Shown in pieces: positions 16,752-25,764 of a stretch of DNA of 64,000 nt; the first letter of the stretch is position 1, and each line of letters begins with the position of its first letter. The DNA lies in the NCBI RefSeq assembly GCF_013343215.1, contig NZ_CP039146.1, positions 1-64,000 on the forward strand. The letters run 5' to 3'. A program made the position numbers and the translations under genes. The notes under the pieces are model-generated. The model was given only the letters and a program-made list of their open reading frames with translations. It searched no databases and had not been told where the DNA came from. This DNA comes from Acinetobacter sp. 10FS3-1 (lineage in GTDB: Bacteria > Pseudomonadota > Gammaproteobacteria > Pseudomonadales > Moraxellaceae).

Positions 16752-17042
16752 CTAACCTTCCTTCCAATGACCTTTGTCATATTCTTTATGGGACAAGACA
16801 TGACGAATATACACACGTTTTGCTTGATACATCACGACGGCAATAAGTCGGATCTTGTTCCCGCCAATATCGAATACATGGAACTTTCCAACTTTATCGA
16901 CAGCTGGAAAGAGCTGTTTCATCTCAGCAAAATCTTTCGGATCGTTTGCCTTTATGGTTCGATACCAACCATCTAATGCCGTTTCAGCCTGTGGCCACTT
17001 GTGCATTGCTTCTATAATTCTAGCGTGGGTGATCACATGCAT
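16752..17042 (-). CDS. higB: HigB-type mRNA interferase toxin
   Basis: This 96-residue protein matches the HigB family: WYRTIKANDPKDFAEMKQLFPAVDKVGKFHVFDIGGNKIRLIAVV, followed by the conserved VYIRHVLSHKEYDKG. HigB is a RelE-fold RNase that cleaves mRNA on the ribosome. The pair stabilises the plasmid by post-segregational killing. Direct repeats just upstream are likely HigA operators. The unit is sandwiched between IS5 remnants but is intact. Confidence 0.9.
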   Translation of the reverse strand: MHVITHARIIEAMHKWPQAETALDGWYRTIKANDPKDFAEMKQLFPAVDKVGKFHVFDIGGNKIRLIAVVMYQAKRVYIRHVLSHKEYDKGHWKEG

Positions 17043-17048
17043 AACATT

Positions 17049-17097
17049 TTATCGCATTTTGCTATAAATCAAGTATAAACAAATTATCGCATTTTGC
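17049..17097 (-). promoter_or_regulatory. Probable higBA operator (two direct repeats)
   Basis: TTATCGCATTTTGC occurs identically at 17049-17062 and 17084-17097, 35 bp apart, which puts both copies close to the same helix face (35 is about 3.3 turns). They lie immediately upstream of higB, where HigA autorepression is expected. The spacing contains TATAAATC and TATAAAC, possible promoter -10 elements. Confidence 0.6.
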
Positions 17098-17117
17098 AAT
17101 ATTGAAGGGCTAGGATG

Positions 17118-17143
17118 AATAAAGCGCCAAATGGCGCTTTATT
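17118..17143. terminator. Bidirectional terminator hairpin
   Basis: AATAAAGCGCC (17118-17128) and GGCGCTTTATT (17133-17143) form a perfect 11-bp stem with an AAAT loop, flanked by A and T tracts. It lies upstream of higBA and would block transcription coming from either side. Confidence 0.7.
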
Positions 17144-17151
17144 AATTATCA

Positions 17152-17462
17152 GAGGCTTTGTTGCACACACCTATCTGTAAAGGCTTTTTCAGCGATATAA
17201 TTTTCAAATGAAGAAGCCTACACACAAAATCTACCGCACAACCAATTGGCCCGCATATAATCGAGCACTCATGAGTCGCGGAAATATTGCCATTTGGTTT
17301 GATCCTGCTACGCAATGGTATGCTCCATAAAAAGGCAAACAAGGGCGAAATCAAACATACTCCGACGCAGCTATCCAATGCTGCTTAATGATTAAATCAT
17401 TATTCCGTAGGTCTTTACGTATGGTCACTGGCTTTGTGCAAAGTCTGATTAAACTCTGTGGT
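17152..17462 (+). pseudogene. IS5-family fragment (third copy)
   Basis: The terminal repeat and first 84 codons of the IS5-family transposase (from MKKPTHKIYRTTNWP at 17209) are present, with a nonsense change after QWYAP. Homology ends abruptly at KLCG, next to the kfrA-like region. It is inverted relative to the 5.2-kb copy. It is non-functional. Confidence 0.85.
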
Positions 17463-17512
17463 TGAGCAGCCCCGAATATCAGTGATATTCATAGCGTCAG
17501 TTACTTGTCTTT

Positions 17513-18058
17513 TTACATTGTAATCTGTTTTTCTAATTCAGCTATCCGTGCATTTGCATTAGTGAGTTGTGATTCCACATATTTGATCGAGCCTGATTTT
17601 TCGAGTAGCTGTTCATATTTGGCTTGCAAGGCGTTGTAGTCTTCTTTTGCCTTATCTGTACTAGCAAGAGCGACTTTCAGCTTGTCGGTGGTGTCATCAG
17701 TTTGTTTGACCTGTTCATCAAGTTTGATTTGCACCTGTTCCAGTTTTTCTGTGGTATCTGCAAGCTGCTTTTCCAGTTGTTGCACTGTTTCCGCATATCC
17801 GCCTTGTACTGCATCAATCCGTTCTTGCAATAGGGTTGCAATGACTTGTGACACGGTAACAAGTTCCGCATCTTTCAGAGTTTTTGCCGTAGTAACGGCT
17901 GCCGCCAGTTGCTCTTCAAGGATCTCTTTGCGGTATTTGTTGATAGTGGTCTTTGAGCCGCTACCAAGAACCGCAAGGATATTATCGTTAGTTGGGTTTG
18001 AGCCTTGTGCTGCAAGGGATTCGATGGCTTTTGCCACATCTGATTTAGTGATTGCCAT
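17513..18058 (-). CDS. kfrA: KfrA-like DNA-binding coiled-coil protein
   Basis: The 181-residue protein starts with a helix-turn-helix (ITKSDVAKAIESLAAQGSNPTNDNILAVLGSGSKTTINKY in pieces at 3-43), the KfrA_N pattern. It continues as a long alpha-helical coiled coil (about 60-180, rich in Gln, Glu, Lys and Leu). KfrA proteins on plasmids bind their own promoter and are linked to partition and stable inheritance. A perfect 18-bp inverted repeat lies 14 bp upstream of the start. It is shorter than IncP KfrA but similar to other small plasmid versions. Confidence 0.78.
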   Translation of the reverse strand: MAITKSDVAKAIESLAAQGSNPTNDNILAVLGSGSKTTINKYRKEILEEQLAAAVTTAKTLKDAELVTVSQVIATLLQERIDAVQGGYAETVQQLEKQLADTTEKLEQVQIKLDEQVKQTDDTTDKLKVALASTDKAKEDYNALQAKYEQLLEKSGSIKYVESQLTNANARIAELEKQITM

Positions 18059-18071
18059 GGGTTTACTTCCT

Positions 18072-18123
18072 ATTGTGTACTGTACTGTATCGTATTTTAG
18101 TACATTACAGTACAGTACACAAT
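18072..18123 (-). promoter_or_regulatory. Perfect inverted-repeat operator of the kfrA-like gene
   Basis: ATTGTGTACTGTACTGTA (18072-18089) and its exact complement (18106-18123) are separated by 16 bp (18090-18105). Each arm also contains tandem TACTGTAC units. The position over the expected promoter of the divergently read protein at 17513-18058 fits autoregulation by the KfrA-type HTH. Confidence 0.75.
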
Positions 18124-18155
18124 CGATATTTTTTATGAATTATGACTAGCTAAAA

Positions 18156-18181
18156 CTCACCCGTATATTCAAACCAATTCA
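18156..18181 (+). pseudogene. IS-a fragment left of Tn5393
   Basis: Twenty-six bases (starting ACTCACCCGTATATTC) match IS-a orfB just downstream of the intron site of the first copy. The last five bases, ATTCA, are repeated at 25765-25769 after the transposon, where the same IS-a reading frame resumes. The left side of this IS-a copy is deleted up to the kfrA region. Confidence 0.8.
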
Positions 18182-20050
18182 GGGGTCGTTTGCGGGAGGG
18201 GGCGGAATCCTACGCTAAGGCTTTGGCCAGCGATATTCTCCGGTGAGATTGATGTGTTCCCATCCGAGCGGCGAAACATGGGCCAAGAGATCGGGCGATA
18301 GCAGCTTTCCATCGCGTTTCTGGTTTGCAACGACCTCGCCGAGCTTCATGGTGTTCCAGAAGATGATGATGGCGGCGAGCAGATTCATGCCGGCGATGCG
18401 GTAATGCTGGCCTTCGGCGGAACGGTCGCGGATTTCACCGCGGCGGTGGAAGCTGATTGCCCGCTTCAGCGCATGATGAGCTTCGCCTTTGTTGAGCCCG
18501 ATCTGGGCACGCCGTTGGAGTTCGGCATCCAGAATCCAGTCGATCATGAACAGGGTGCGCTCGACGCGACCGACTTCCCGCAGGGCTGTCGCGAGCTCGT
18601 TCTGCCGCGGATAGGAGGCGAGTTTCCGCAGAATCTGGCTTGGCGCGACGGTCCCGGCAGCAATGGTGGCGGCGATGCGCAGGATGTCGGGCCAATTGCG
18701 CTCGATCATGGCTTGGTTGACCTTTCCGCCGATCAACGCTCGCAGGTGCGCCGGGGCGGCCGACGGATTGAACGCGTAGAGCCGTTTGGATGGCAGGTCG
18801 CGGATGCGCGGAGCGAACCGGTAGCCGAGAATGGCACATGCGGCAAAGACGTGATCGGTGAAGCCGCCCGTGTCGGTGAACTGCTCGCGGATATGGCGTC
18901 CAGCATCGTTCATCAGCAGGCCATCGAGGATGTAAGGCGCTTCGCTTGCCGTTGCAGGAATCACCTGGGTTGCGAACGGCGCATATTGGTCGGAGACGTG
19001 GCTATAGGCTTTCAGGCCCGGGGTATTGCCATATTTCGCGTTGACCAGGTTCATGGCCTCACCTTGCTCTGTAGCGACGAAGAACTGTCCGTCGCTCGAA
19101 GCCGACGTGCCCATGCCCCAGAACCGGGCCATGGGTAACGCTGCCTGTGCCTCGACCACCATGGCCAGCGCCCGGTCATAGGCTTCGCCCTCGACATGCC
19201 ACCGTCCAATGCGGATCAATTCCCAGAAGGTGTGGGTGTTTGTCGCATCCGCCATTTTGCGCAAGCCGAGGTTGATCCCTTCCGCCAAGATAACGTTCAT
19301 TAGCCCGATCCGGTCAGCGCAGGGTGCTCCTGTGCGCAGATGGGTGAACGCTTCGGTGAAGCCGGTCGCCGCATCCACCTCCAGCAGGAGATCGGTGATG
19401 CGCGTGGGCGGGATCTGCTTGTAGAGATCGAGCACCAGATCTTCGGCGCCTGTCGGCGCGGCGGCTTCGAGTTTCTCGATATGCAGAACGCCGTTTTCAA
19501 TCGACCCGCCCGGGATCGTGCCTGCGCGAGCGGCACGGCCAAGCTCGCGCAACCGCATGTCGAGGCGAGCTTGCCGGTCTGCCAGCCATTCCTCCGGCCG
19601 CAATGGCACAGCGAGACGACCGCCTTCCGCGATGGCTTGTGCCGGAACGAGTGCGTGTTTCAGATCGCCATAGCGCCGGGACCTAGTAAGCCAGACATCT
19701 CCGGAGCGGAACGCATCGCGCAGATGGAACAGCACCGCGATCTCCCATAGGCGAGCGTCGCCAGCCCTCTGGGCCCGAAGGTGGCGATGCCATTTCGAGC
19801 TGGGCCGCAAGAAGCTGGTCATCGCGGCATCGTTCAAACCGGTACGAAGGGCCGTCACCGCTTCCAGAAGCGGCAGTGCAACGGGCGCAGCTCGCAGATC
19901 GAGCAGGCGCAACATGCGTGGAGCGTATCGGCGGAAGCGGTGATAACCGTCGAGCACATGATTGAGCGGATCGTCGGCCATGGTGGCGGTCAGCCTGGTT
20001 GCCATTGCAACAAGGGTTTTTAAGCCGTCCCACCCTGACCCACTCGCGAT

Positions 20051-20870
20051 GGCACTGTTGCAAATAGTCGGTGGTGATAAACTTATCATCCCCTTTTGCT
20101 GATGGAGCTGCACATGAACCCATTCAAAGGCCGGCATTTTCAGCGTGACATCATTCTGTGGGCCGTACGCTGGTACTGCAAATACGGCATCAGTTACCGT
20201 GAGCTGCAGGAGATGCTGGCTGAACGCGGAGTGAATGTCGATCACTCCACGATTTACCGCTGGGTTCAGCGTTATGCGCCTGAAATGGAAAAACGGCTGC
20301 GCTGGTACTGGCGTAACCCTTCCGATCTTTGCCCGTGGCACATGGATGAAACCTACGTGAAGGTCAATGGCCGCTGGGCGTATCTGTACCGGGCCGTCGA
20401 CAGCCGGGGCCGCACTGTCGATTTTTATTTCTCCTCCCGTCGTAACAGCAAAGCTGCATACCGGTTTCTGGGTAAAATCCTCAACAACGTGAAGAAGTGG
20501 CAGATCCCGCGATTCATCAACACGGATAAAGCGCCCGCCTATGGTCGCGCGCTTGCTCTGCTCAAACGCGAAGGCCGGTGCCCGTCTGACGTTGAACACC
20601 GACAGATTAAGTACCGGAACAACGTGATTGAATGCGATCATGGCAAACTGAAACGGATAATCGGCGCCACGCTGGGATTTAAATCCATGAAGACGGCTTA
20701 CGCCACCATCAAAGGTATTGAGGTGATGCGTGCACTACGCAAAGGCCAGGCCTCAGCATTTTATTATGGTGATCCCCTGGGCGAAATGCGCCTGGTAAGC
20801 AGAGTTTTTGAAACGTAAGGCCTTTGAATAAGACAAAAGGCTGCCTCATCGCTAACTTTGCAACAGTGCC
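20051..20870 (+). mobile_element. IS26
   Basis: The element is exactly 820 bp with 14-bp ends GGCACTGTTGCAAA (20051) and TTTGCAACAGTGCC (to 20870). It is flanked by the 8-bp direct repeat CTCGCGAT (20043-20050 and 20871-20878), so it entered tnpA by ordinary replicative transposition. No second IS26 copy is present in the window. Confidence 0.97.
20114..20818 (+). CDS. tnpA26: IS26 transposase
   Basis: This 234-residue IS6-family DDE transposase starts MNPFKGRHFQRDII. The core contains WHMDETYVKV (first Asp), INTDKAPAYG (second Asp) and VIECDHGKLKR (Glu). The start was chosen at the canonical Met rather than the longer open frame from 20096. I noticed VDFYFSSRR and a C-terminus ending VFET, where the sequence I remember has Leu and VFEM; these are small variants and activity is expected. 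It catalyses cointegrate formation that spreads resistance genes. Confidence 0.95.
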   Translation: MNPFKGRHFQRDIILWAVRWYCKYGISYRELQEMLAERGVNVDHSTIYRWVQRYAPEMEKRLRWYWRNPSDLCPWHMDETYVKVNGRWAYLYRAVDSRGRTVDFYFSSRRNSKAAYRFLGKILNNVKKWQIPRFINTDKAPAYGRALALLKREGRCPSDVEHRQIKYRNNVIECDHGKLKRIIGATLGFKSMKTAYATIKGIEVMRALRKGQASAFYYGDPLGEMRLVSRVFET

Positions 20871-21928
20871 CTCGCGATGACATCGCCCAGCGGCTGGCCA
20901 TCATCCTGTGCATCGACCAGGGCGCCCCCGATCTCGGCGAAGGATTTCAGGGTGTCACGCACCACCCCCGCTTCGTCTGCGACCTTTGCATGGCAAATAC
21001 GCTCCGAAGCACGGTAGAGACGGCCGACGATCCGGTCGTGGGTTTCGACCACTGCGTCGGCCAACATCGCCTGCCATTCCGAGACGCAAACAGCCAAGAT
21101 CGCAAGCCGCCTGTCCTCCGGGAGATCGCGCATGCCGTCGGCATAATACCGTTCACCCTGCCTGCGCAGACGAGTCACCCGATGGGCAGGAACGCCGGCA
21201 AGCAGATCCTCGGGGAGATCGACGCGTTGCAGATATTCGAGCCGGTCGAGCAGCCGGTTGGCCGACGAAGAGTTCGAGCCAGGCTCGAACTGGCGCAGCC
21301 ACACAAAACGGGTCACCCGATCATCAGCCGTCTCCTCGAGCAATGCCAGCAACTGTTCTCGGATCGACATAGGCAGCCGACTGGCGATCCTCGTCTCGAT
21401 GCGTCGCTCGGCATCGACGAGAGCCGCGGCACAAAGCCGCTCGATCGTGGATGTCGCGGGAAGGACAGTGCGGGTGCGTCGGCACTCGGCTACGAAGCGA
21501 CGGGCGATATCCTCGTTCGACACCGCCATCTCGGCTTCTCGGAACAACCATTCCTTCAGCTCGCTCGCACCACGTCCGGAGAAGGTGCGGAAGCCGTAGA
21601 GCCCCCGTAACTCGGCAAGATGCTCGTGCCGTGTTTCCTCGCGGGCAGCATAGTCTACGAGATCGTCGGCACCCAGGCCAAGCTGCGCTCCGATAAATTC
21701 GATGACCTCTGCAGGGATCAGTTCGCCTGGAGCCAGCACCCGGCCGGGATAGCGCAGGACACACAATTGCAGGGCGAAGCCGAACCTGTTGTGAGCGCGC
21801 CGACGCAGCCTGATATGCCCAAAGTCTTCATCACTCAGCGTATAGTGCTTGAGCAAATCCGTCTGTGAAGTCGGCAAGCGCAACAGCGCGTCTTTCTGCC
21901 GATCGGTTAGAGTGACGCGACGCGGCAT

Positions 21929-22053
21929 ACATGTTCCTTTTTCAAAATCTGATAGCGTTCAAGACGCTTTGTTTATGAAGCTGGTTGAGATACATTTCCA
22001 GAGGTCAATGCAATCGTGGCCGAAGCGCCGCCTCAAACCAACGTTTGTGATAC
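21929..22053. promoter_or_regulatory. Tn5393 res/promoter region between tnpA and tnpR
   Basis: The 125-bp gap between the divergent tnpA and tnpR genes holds the expected resolution site and both promoters. AT-rich dyads (TCTGATAGCGTTCAAG, then AGACGCTTTGTTTATG) are compatible with resolvase-binding subsites, but the individual sites could not be assigned by eye. Confidence 0.6.
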
Positions 22054-22668
22054 ATGCTGATCGGATATGCCCGCGTCTCCAAAGCCGATGGCTCGCAGTC
22101 TCTCGACCTGCAGCACGACGCCTTGCGCGCCGCAGGTGTCGAACGGGACAATATCTATGATGATCTTGCTTCCGGCGGTCGTGATGATCGCCCTGGCTTG
22201 ACTGCCTGCCTCAAGTCATTGCGTGACGGCGATGTGCTGGTGGTCTGGAAGCTCGATCGCCTCGGACGATCGCTTGCCCATCTGGTCAACACGGTGAAGG
22301 AGCTGTCAGACCGCAAGATCGGCCTGCGGGTTCTGACTGGAAAGGGCGCTCAGATCGACACCACGACTGCGTCCGGTCGCATGGTGTTCGGAATCTTCGC
22401 CACCTTGGCCGAGTTCGAGCGGGATCTGATCCGAGAGCGCACCATGGCGGGTCTCGCCTCCGCGAGAGCGCGCGGTCGCAAGGGCGGACGAAAATTCGCG
22501 CTCACCAAAGCTCAGGTGCGTCTCGCGCAAGCCGCCATGGCCCAGCGCGATACTTCAGTTTCCGATCTCTGCAAGGAACTCGGCATCGAGCGCGTCACTC
22601 TCTACCGATATGTCGGTCCCAAAGGCGAGCTCAGAGACCATGGAAAGCATGTTCTCGGACTTACGTAG
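22054..22668 (+). CDS. tnpR: Tn5393 TnpR resolvase
   Basis: This 204-residue serine recombinase has the catalytic Ser in IGYARVSKADGS (S9), VWKLDRLGRS and FATLAEFERDLIRERT. It ends in a helix-turn-helix (TSVSDLCKELGIERVTLYRYV). It resolves Tn5393 cointegrates at res and represses tnpA and tnpR. The frame is intact. It is divergent from tnpA and followed by the inserted IS-b, which separates it from strA. Confidence 0.95.
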   Translation: MLIGYARVSKADGSQSLDLQHDALRAAGVERDNIYDDLASGGRDDRPGLTACLKSLRDGDVLVVWKLDRLGRSLAHLVNTVKELSDRKIGLRVLTGKGAQIDTTTASGRMVFGIFATLAEFERDLIRERTMAGLASARARGRKGGRKFALTKAQVRLAQAAMAQRDTSVSDLCKELGIERVTLYRYVGPKGELRDHGKHVLGLT

Positions 22669-22774
22669 CAACTCGTTTCTTTTCGCAGGTTGAGCCACAG
22701 AGGTGGATCAGGAAATTTGAACAACACTTATAAGTGATATTTTGCTCCCCAAATGATGTTATAAACATCAATAT

Positions 22775-23092
22775 ATGGAGTATTTTATGACACGTAGACC
22801 AAGAAGAAATCATTCAAATGACTTTAAAGCTAAGGTAGCACTTGCTGCGATTAAAGCAGAAAAAACACTTGCTGAATTGAGTGCTGAATTTGATGTTCAT
22901 CAAAACCAAATTATTGACTGGAAAAATCAACTGATTTCAGCTTCCTCGCAAGCTTTCGATCAATCAAAAGCTCCAACAGAACCACCCATCGATCTAAAAA
23001 AACTACATGCAAAAATCGGTGAGCAGGCATTAGAAATTGATTTTTTAGAAGGTGTGTTGAAGAAACTGGGTCGCTTCAACCACAAAAGTTAA
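22775..23092 (+). CDS. IS-b OrfA
   Basis: The 105-residue protein has an HTH (KTLAELSAEFDVHQNQIIDWK) and a leucine-rich C-terminal helix, almost identical to the copy at 4710-5027. It starts after ATGGAGTATTTT; an ATG 15 bp downstream (MTRRPRR) is an alternative start. OrfB is reached by a -1 shift near the end of this gene. Confidence 0.88.
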   Translation: MEYFMTRRPRRNHSNDFKAKVALAAIKAEKTLAELSAEFDVHQNQIIDWKNQLISASSQAFDQSKAPTEPPIDLKKLHAKIGEQALEIDFLEGVLKKLGRFNHKS

Positions 23093-23178
23093 TCGATGAC
23101 TCACTTCAGATTTCAGTATCTAAGCAAGCTAAGCTGCTGAAAGTCTCCCGTGGTTGTTATTACTATCGCCCAAAACCT

Positions 23179-23919
23179 GTGAGTGAATCAGATCTGAAGC
23201 TGATGCGCTGTATGGATGAGTTACATATGCAATACCCTTTTGCAGGTAGCCGTATGATGCGTGATTTATTGAATCGTCAAGGACATCATATAGGACGACG
23301 TCATACACGTACTTTAATGAAGAAAATGGGCATTAATGCGTTATATCGTAAACCAAATCTAAGTCAGGCCAATCAAGCTCACCGTAAATATCCATATCTG
23401 CTCAAAGGATTGGCTATTCAGCGCAGTAATCAAGTGTGGTCTACGGATATAACGTATATCCCTATGGCAAAAGGCTTTGTTTATTTATGTGCTGTGATTG
23501 ATTGGCATAGCCGCAAGGTACTTGCGCATAGAGTATCGATTAGTATGGAGGTTACATTTTGCATAGAAACATTAAATGAAGCTATTGAAAAATATGGCCG
23601 ACCTGAAGTCTTTAATACAGACCAAGGCAGTCAGTTTACCAGTGATGCATTTATTGATGTATTGAAATCAAATGGCATTCAAATCAGTATGGATGGTAAA
23701 GGTCGATGGGTTGATAATGTGATGGTTGAACGATTATGGCGGAGCGTTAAATATGAAGAGGTGTATCTCAAAGCCTACAGCAATGTTTTGGATGCGAAGA
23801 AGCAATTAAACGCATATTTTGAATTTTATAATTTGAAACGACCTCATTCGAGTCTGGACAAAATGACTCCAGATGAGTTTTACTATGACCAGCTACCACA
23901 ACAAAATAAGGTAGCTTAA
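23179..23919 (+). CDS. IS-b OrfB transposase
   Basis: The 246-residue part shown begins at a GTG, but homology and open frame extend upstream to about 23077 (LQPQKLIDDSLQ), where a -1 frameshift from orfA would make the OrfAB transposase. HTH_21 (MQYPFAGSRMMRDLL) is followed by the DDE core: VWSTDITYIPM (Asp), VFNTDQGSQFTS (Asp) and NVMVERLWRSVKYEEV (Glu). The ending is typical of the IS3 group (RPHSSLDKMTPDEFYY). All catalytic residues are present. Confidence 0.9.
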   Translation: MSESDLKLMRCMDELHMQYPFAGSRMMRDLLNRQGHHIGRRHTRTLMKKMGINALYRKPNLSQANQAHRKYPYLLKGLAIQRSNQVWSTDITYIPMAKGFVYLCAVIDWHSRKVLAHRVSISMEVTFCIETLNEAIEKYGRPEVFNTDQGSQFTSDAFIDVLKSNGIQISMDGKGRWVDNVMVERLWRSVKYEEVYLKAYSNVLDAKKQLNAYFEFYNLKRPHSSLDKMTPDEFYYDQLPQQNKVA

Positions 23920-24018
23920 CTAGAGCAGAGTATCACTTATAAATAAGCTTTTAGTTGTTCAAACAAGTGGGACCACCTCTCACCTCCGCGCTTCATCAGA
24001 AAACTGAAGGAACCTCCA

Positions 24019-24822
24019 TTGAATCGAACTAATATTTTTTTTGGTGAATCGCATTCTGACTGGTTGCCTGTCAGAGGCGGAGAATCTGGTGATTTTGTTT
24101 TTCGACGTGGTGACGGGCATGCCTTCGCGAAAATCGCACCTGCTTCCCGCCGCGGTGAGCTCGCTGGAGAGCGTGACCGCCTCATTTGGCTCAAAGGTCG
24201 AGGTGTGGCTTGCCCCGAGGTGATCAACTGGCAGGAGGAACAGGAGGGTGCATGCTTGGTGATAACGGCAATTCCGGGAGTACCGGCGGCTGATCTGTCT
24301 GGAGCGGATTTGCTCAAAGCGTGGCCGTCAATGGGGCAGCAACTTGGCGCTGTTCACAGCCTATCGGTTGATCAATGTCCGTTTGAGCGCAGGCTGTCGC
24401 GAATGTTCGGACGCGCCGTTGATGTGGTGTCCCGCAATGCCGTCAATCCCGACTTCTTACCGGACGAGGACAAGAGTACGCCGCAGCTCGATCTTTTGGC
24501 TCGTGTCGAACGAGAGCTACCGGTGCGGCTCGACCAAGAGCGCACCGATATGGTTGTTTGCCATGGTGATCCCTGCATGCCGAACTTCATGGTGGACCCT
24601 AAAACTCTTCAATGCACGGGTCTGATCGACCTTGGGCGGCTCGGAACAGCAGATCGCTATGCCGATTTGGCACTCATGATTGCTAACGCCGAAGAGAACT
24701 GGGCAGCGCCAGATGAAGCAGAGCGCGCCTTCGCTGTCCTATTCAATGTATTGGGGATCGAAGCCCCCGACCGCGAACGCCTTGCCTTCTATCTGCGATT
24801 GGACCCTCTGACTTGGGGTTGA
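24019..24822 (+). CDS. strA: Aminoglycoside 3''-O-phosphotransferase APH(3'')-Ib
   Basis: The 267-residue protein (start at TTG 24019, after GGAACCTCC) is the APH(3'')-Ib sequence known from RSF1010 and Tn5393: MNRTNIFFGESHSDWLPV, then the kinase motifs VVCHGDPCMPNFM (catalytic HGD loop) and GLIDLGRLGTADRY (metal-binding Asp). It phosphorylates the 3''-OH of streptomycin. The leader is displaced from tnpR by IS-b, so transcription may come from IS-b or from a local promoter. The stop overlaps the strB start. Confidence 0.98.
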   Translation: MNRTNIFFGESHSDWLPVRGGESGDFVFRRGDGHAFAKIAPASRRGELAGERDRLIWLKGRGVACPEVINWQEEQEGACLVITAIPGVPAADLSGADLLKAWPSMGQQLGAVHSLSVDQCPFERRLSRMFGRAVDVVSRNAVNPDFLPDEDKSTPQLDLLARVERELPVRLDQERTDMVVCHGDPCMPNFMVDPKTLQCTGLIDLGRLGTADRYADLALMIANAEENWAAPDEAERAFAVLFNVLGIEAPDRERLAFYLRLDPLTWG

Positions 24823-25658
24823 TGTTCATGCCGCCTGTTTTTCCTGCTCATTGGCACGTTTCGCAACCTGTTCTCATTGCGGACACCTTTTCCAGCCTCG
24901 TTTGGAAAGTTTCATTGCCAGACGGGACTCCTGCAATCGTCAAGGGATTGAAACCTATAGAAGACATTGCTGATGAACTGCGCGGGGCCGACTATCTGGT
25001 ATGGCGCAATGGGAGGGGAGCAGTCCGGTTGCTCGGTCGTGAGAACAATCTGATGTTGCTCGAATATGCCGGGGAGCGAATGCTCTCTCACATCGTTGCC
25101 GAGCACGGCGACTACCAGGCGACCGAAATTGCAGCGGAACTAATGGCGAAGCTGTATGCCGCATCTGAGGAACCCCTGCCTTCTGCCCTTCTCCCGATCC
25201 GGGATCGCTTTGCAGCTTTGTTTCAGCGGGCGCGCGATGATCAAAACGCAGGTTGTCAAACTGACTACGTCCACGCGGCGATTATAGCCGATCAAATGAT
25301 GAGCAATGCCTCGGAACTGCGTGGGCTACATGGCGATCTGCATCATGAAAACATCATGTTCTCCAGTCGCGGCTGGCTGGTGATAGATCCCGTCGGTCTG
25401 GTCGGTGAAGTGGGCTTTGGCGCCGCCAATATGTTCTACGATCCGGCTGACAGAGACGACCTTTGTCTCGATCCTAGACGCATTGCACAGATGGCGGACG
25501 CATTCTCTCGTGCGCTGGACGTCGATCCGCGTCGCCTGCTCGACCAGGCGTACGCTTATGGGTGCCTTTCCGCAGCTTGGAACGCGGATGGAGAAGAGGA
25601 GCAACGCGATCTAGCTATCGCGGCCGCGATCAAGCAGGTGCGACAGACGTCATACTAG
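24822..25658 (+). CDS. strB: Aminoglycoside 6-O-phosphotransferase APH(6)-Id
   Basis: The 278-residue protein starts MFMPPVFPAHWHVSQP. The ATG at 24822 overlaps the strA TGA by one base, which gives translational coupling. Kinase motifs are RGLHGDLHHENIM (catalytic loop) and GWLVIDPVGLVGE. It phosphorylates streptomycin at the 6-OH; with strA it gives high-level streptomycin resistance. The gene is full length and ends about 100 bp before the Tn5393 right terminal repeat. Confidence 0.98.
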   Translation: MFMPPVFPAHWHVSQPVLIADTFSSLVWKVSLPDGTPAIVKGLKPIEDIADELRGADYLVWRNGRGAVRLLGRENNLMLLEYAGERMLSHIVAEHGDYQATEIAAELMAKLYAASEEPLPSALLPIRDRFAALFQRARDDQNAGCQTDYVHAAIIADQMMSNASELRGLHGDLHHENIMFSSRGWLVIDPVGLVGEVGFGAANMFYDPADRDDLCLDPRRIAQMADAFSRALDVDPRRLLDQAYAYGCLSAAWNADGEEEQRDLAIAAAIKQVRQTSY

Positions 25659-25764
25659 ATATCAAGCGACTTCTCCTATCCCCTGGGAACACATCAATCT
25701 TACCGGAGAATATCGTTGGCCAAAGCCTTAGCGTAGGATTTCGCCCTCTCCCGCAAACGACCCC

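Larger units (their letters stand above)
18215..21928 (-). pseudogene. tnpA: Tn5393 TnpA transposase, interrupted by IS26
   Basis: The N-terminal part runs 21928-20871 (start MPRRVTLTDRQKDALLRLP) and the C-terminal part 20050-18215 (ending INLTGEYRWPKP, within 35 bp of the terminal repeat). Without IS26 and its 8-bp duplication the frame is continuous at about 961 codons, normal for Tn3-family TnpA. The DDE domain (for example GTSASSDGQFF, and AHHALKRAISFHRRGEIRD near the end) lies wholly in the C-terminal piece. The break near residue 353 should abolish transposition. Confidence 0.93.
22699..23980 (+). mobile_element. Intact IS3-family element IS-b in Tn5393
   Basis: The ends read AGAGGTGG at 22699-22706 and the complement CCACCTCT at 23973-23980, followed by a further imperfect repeat (TTTGAACAAC inside each end). 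The element carries a complete orfA and orfB and sits between tnpR and strA, the position where other ISs have been described in Tn5393 variants. No clear target duplication was found. If the outer 5 bp belong to Tn5393, the true limits are 22704-23975. Confidence 0.8.
18182..25764. mobile_element. Tn5393-type transposon with strA-strB
   Basis: The Tn3-family terminal inverted repeats start GGGGTCGTTTGCGGGAG (18182) and end complementarily at 25764. The flanking 5-bp direct repeats (ATTCA at 18177-18181 and 25765-25769) show it transposed into an IS-a copy. Content in order: tnpA (minus, broken by IS26), res region, tnpR, an intact IS-b, strA and strB. GC content is clearly above the surroundings, marking an imported unit. 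With tnpA broken it depends on helper transposase. Confidence 0.93.

Noticed and set aside
18404..19750. Long GC-rich plus-strand ORFs opposite Tn5393 tnpA
   Set aside because: They are antisense shadows of a high-GC gene; the minus-strand tnpA frame is conserved and continuous.
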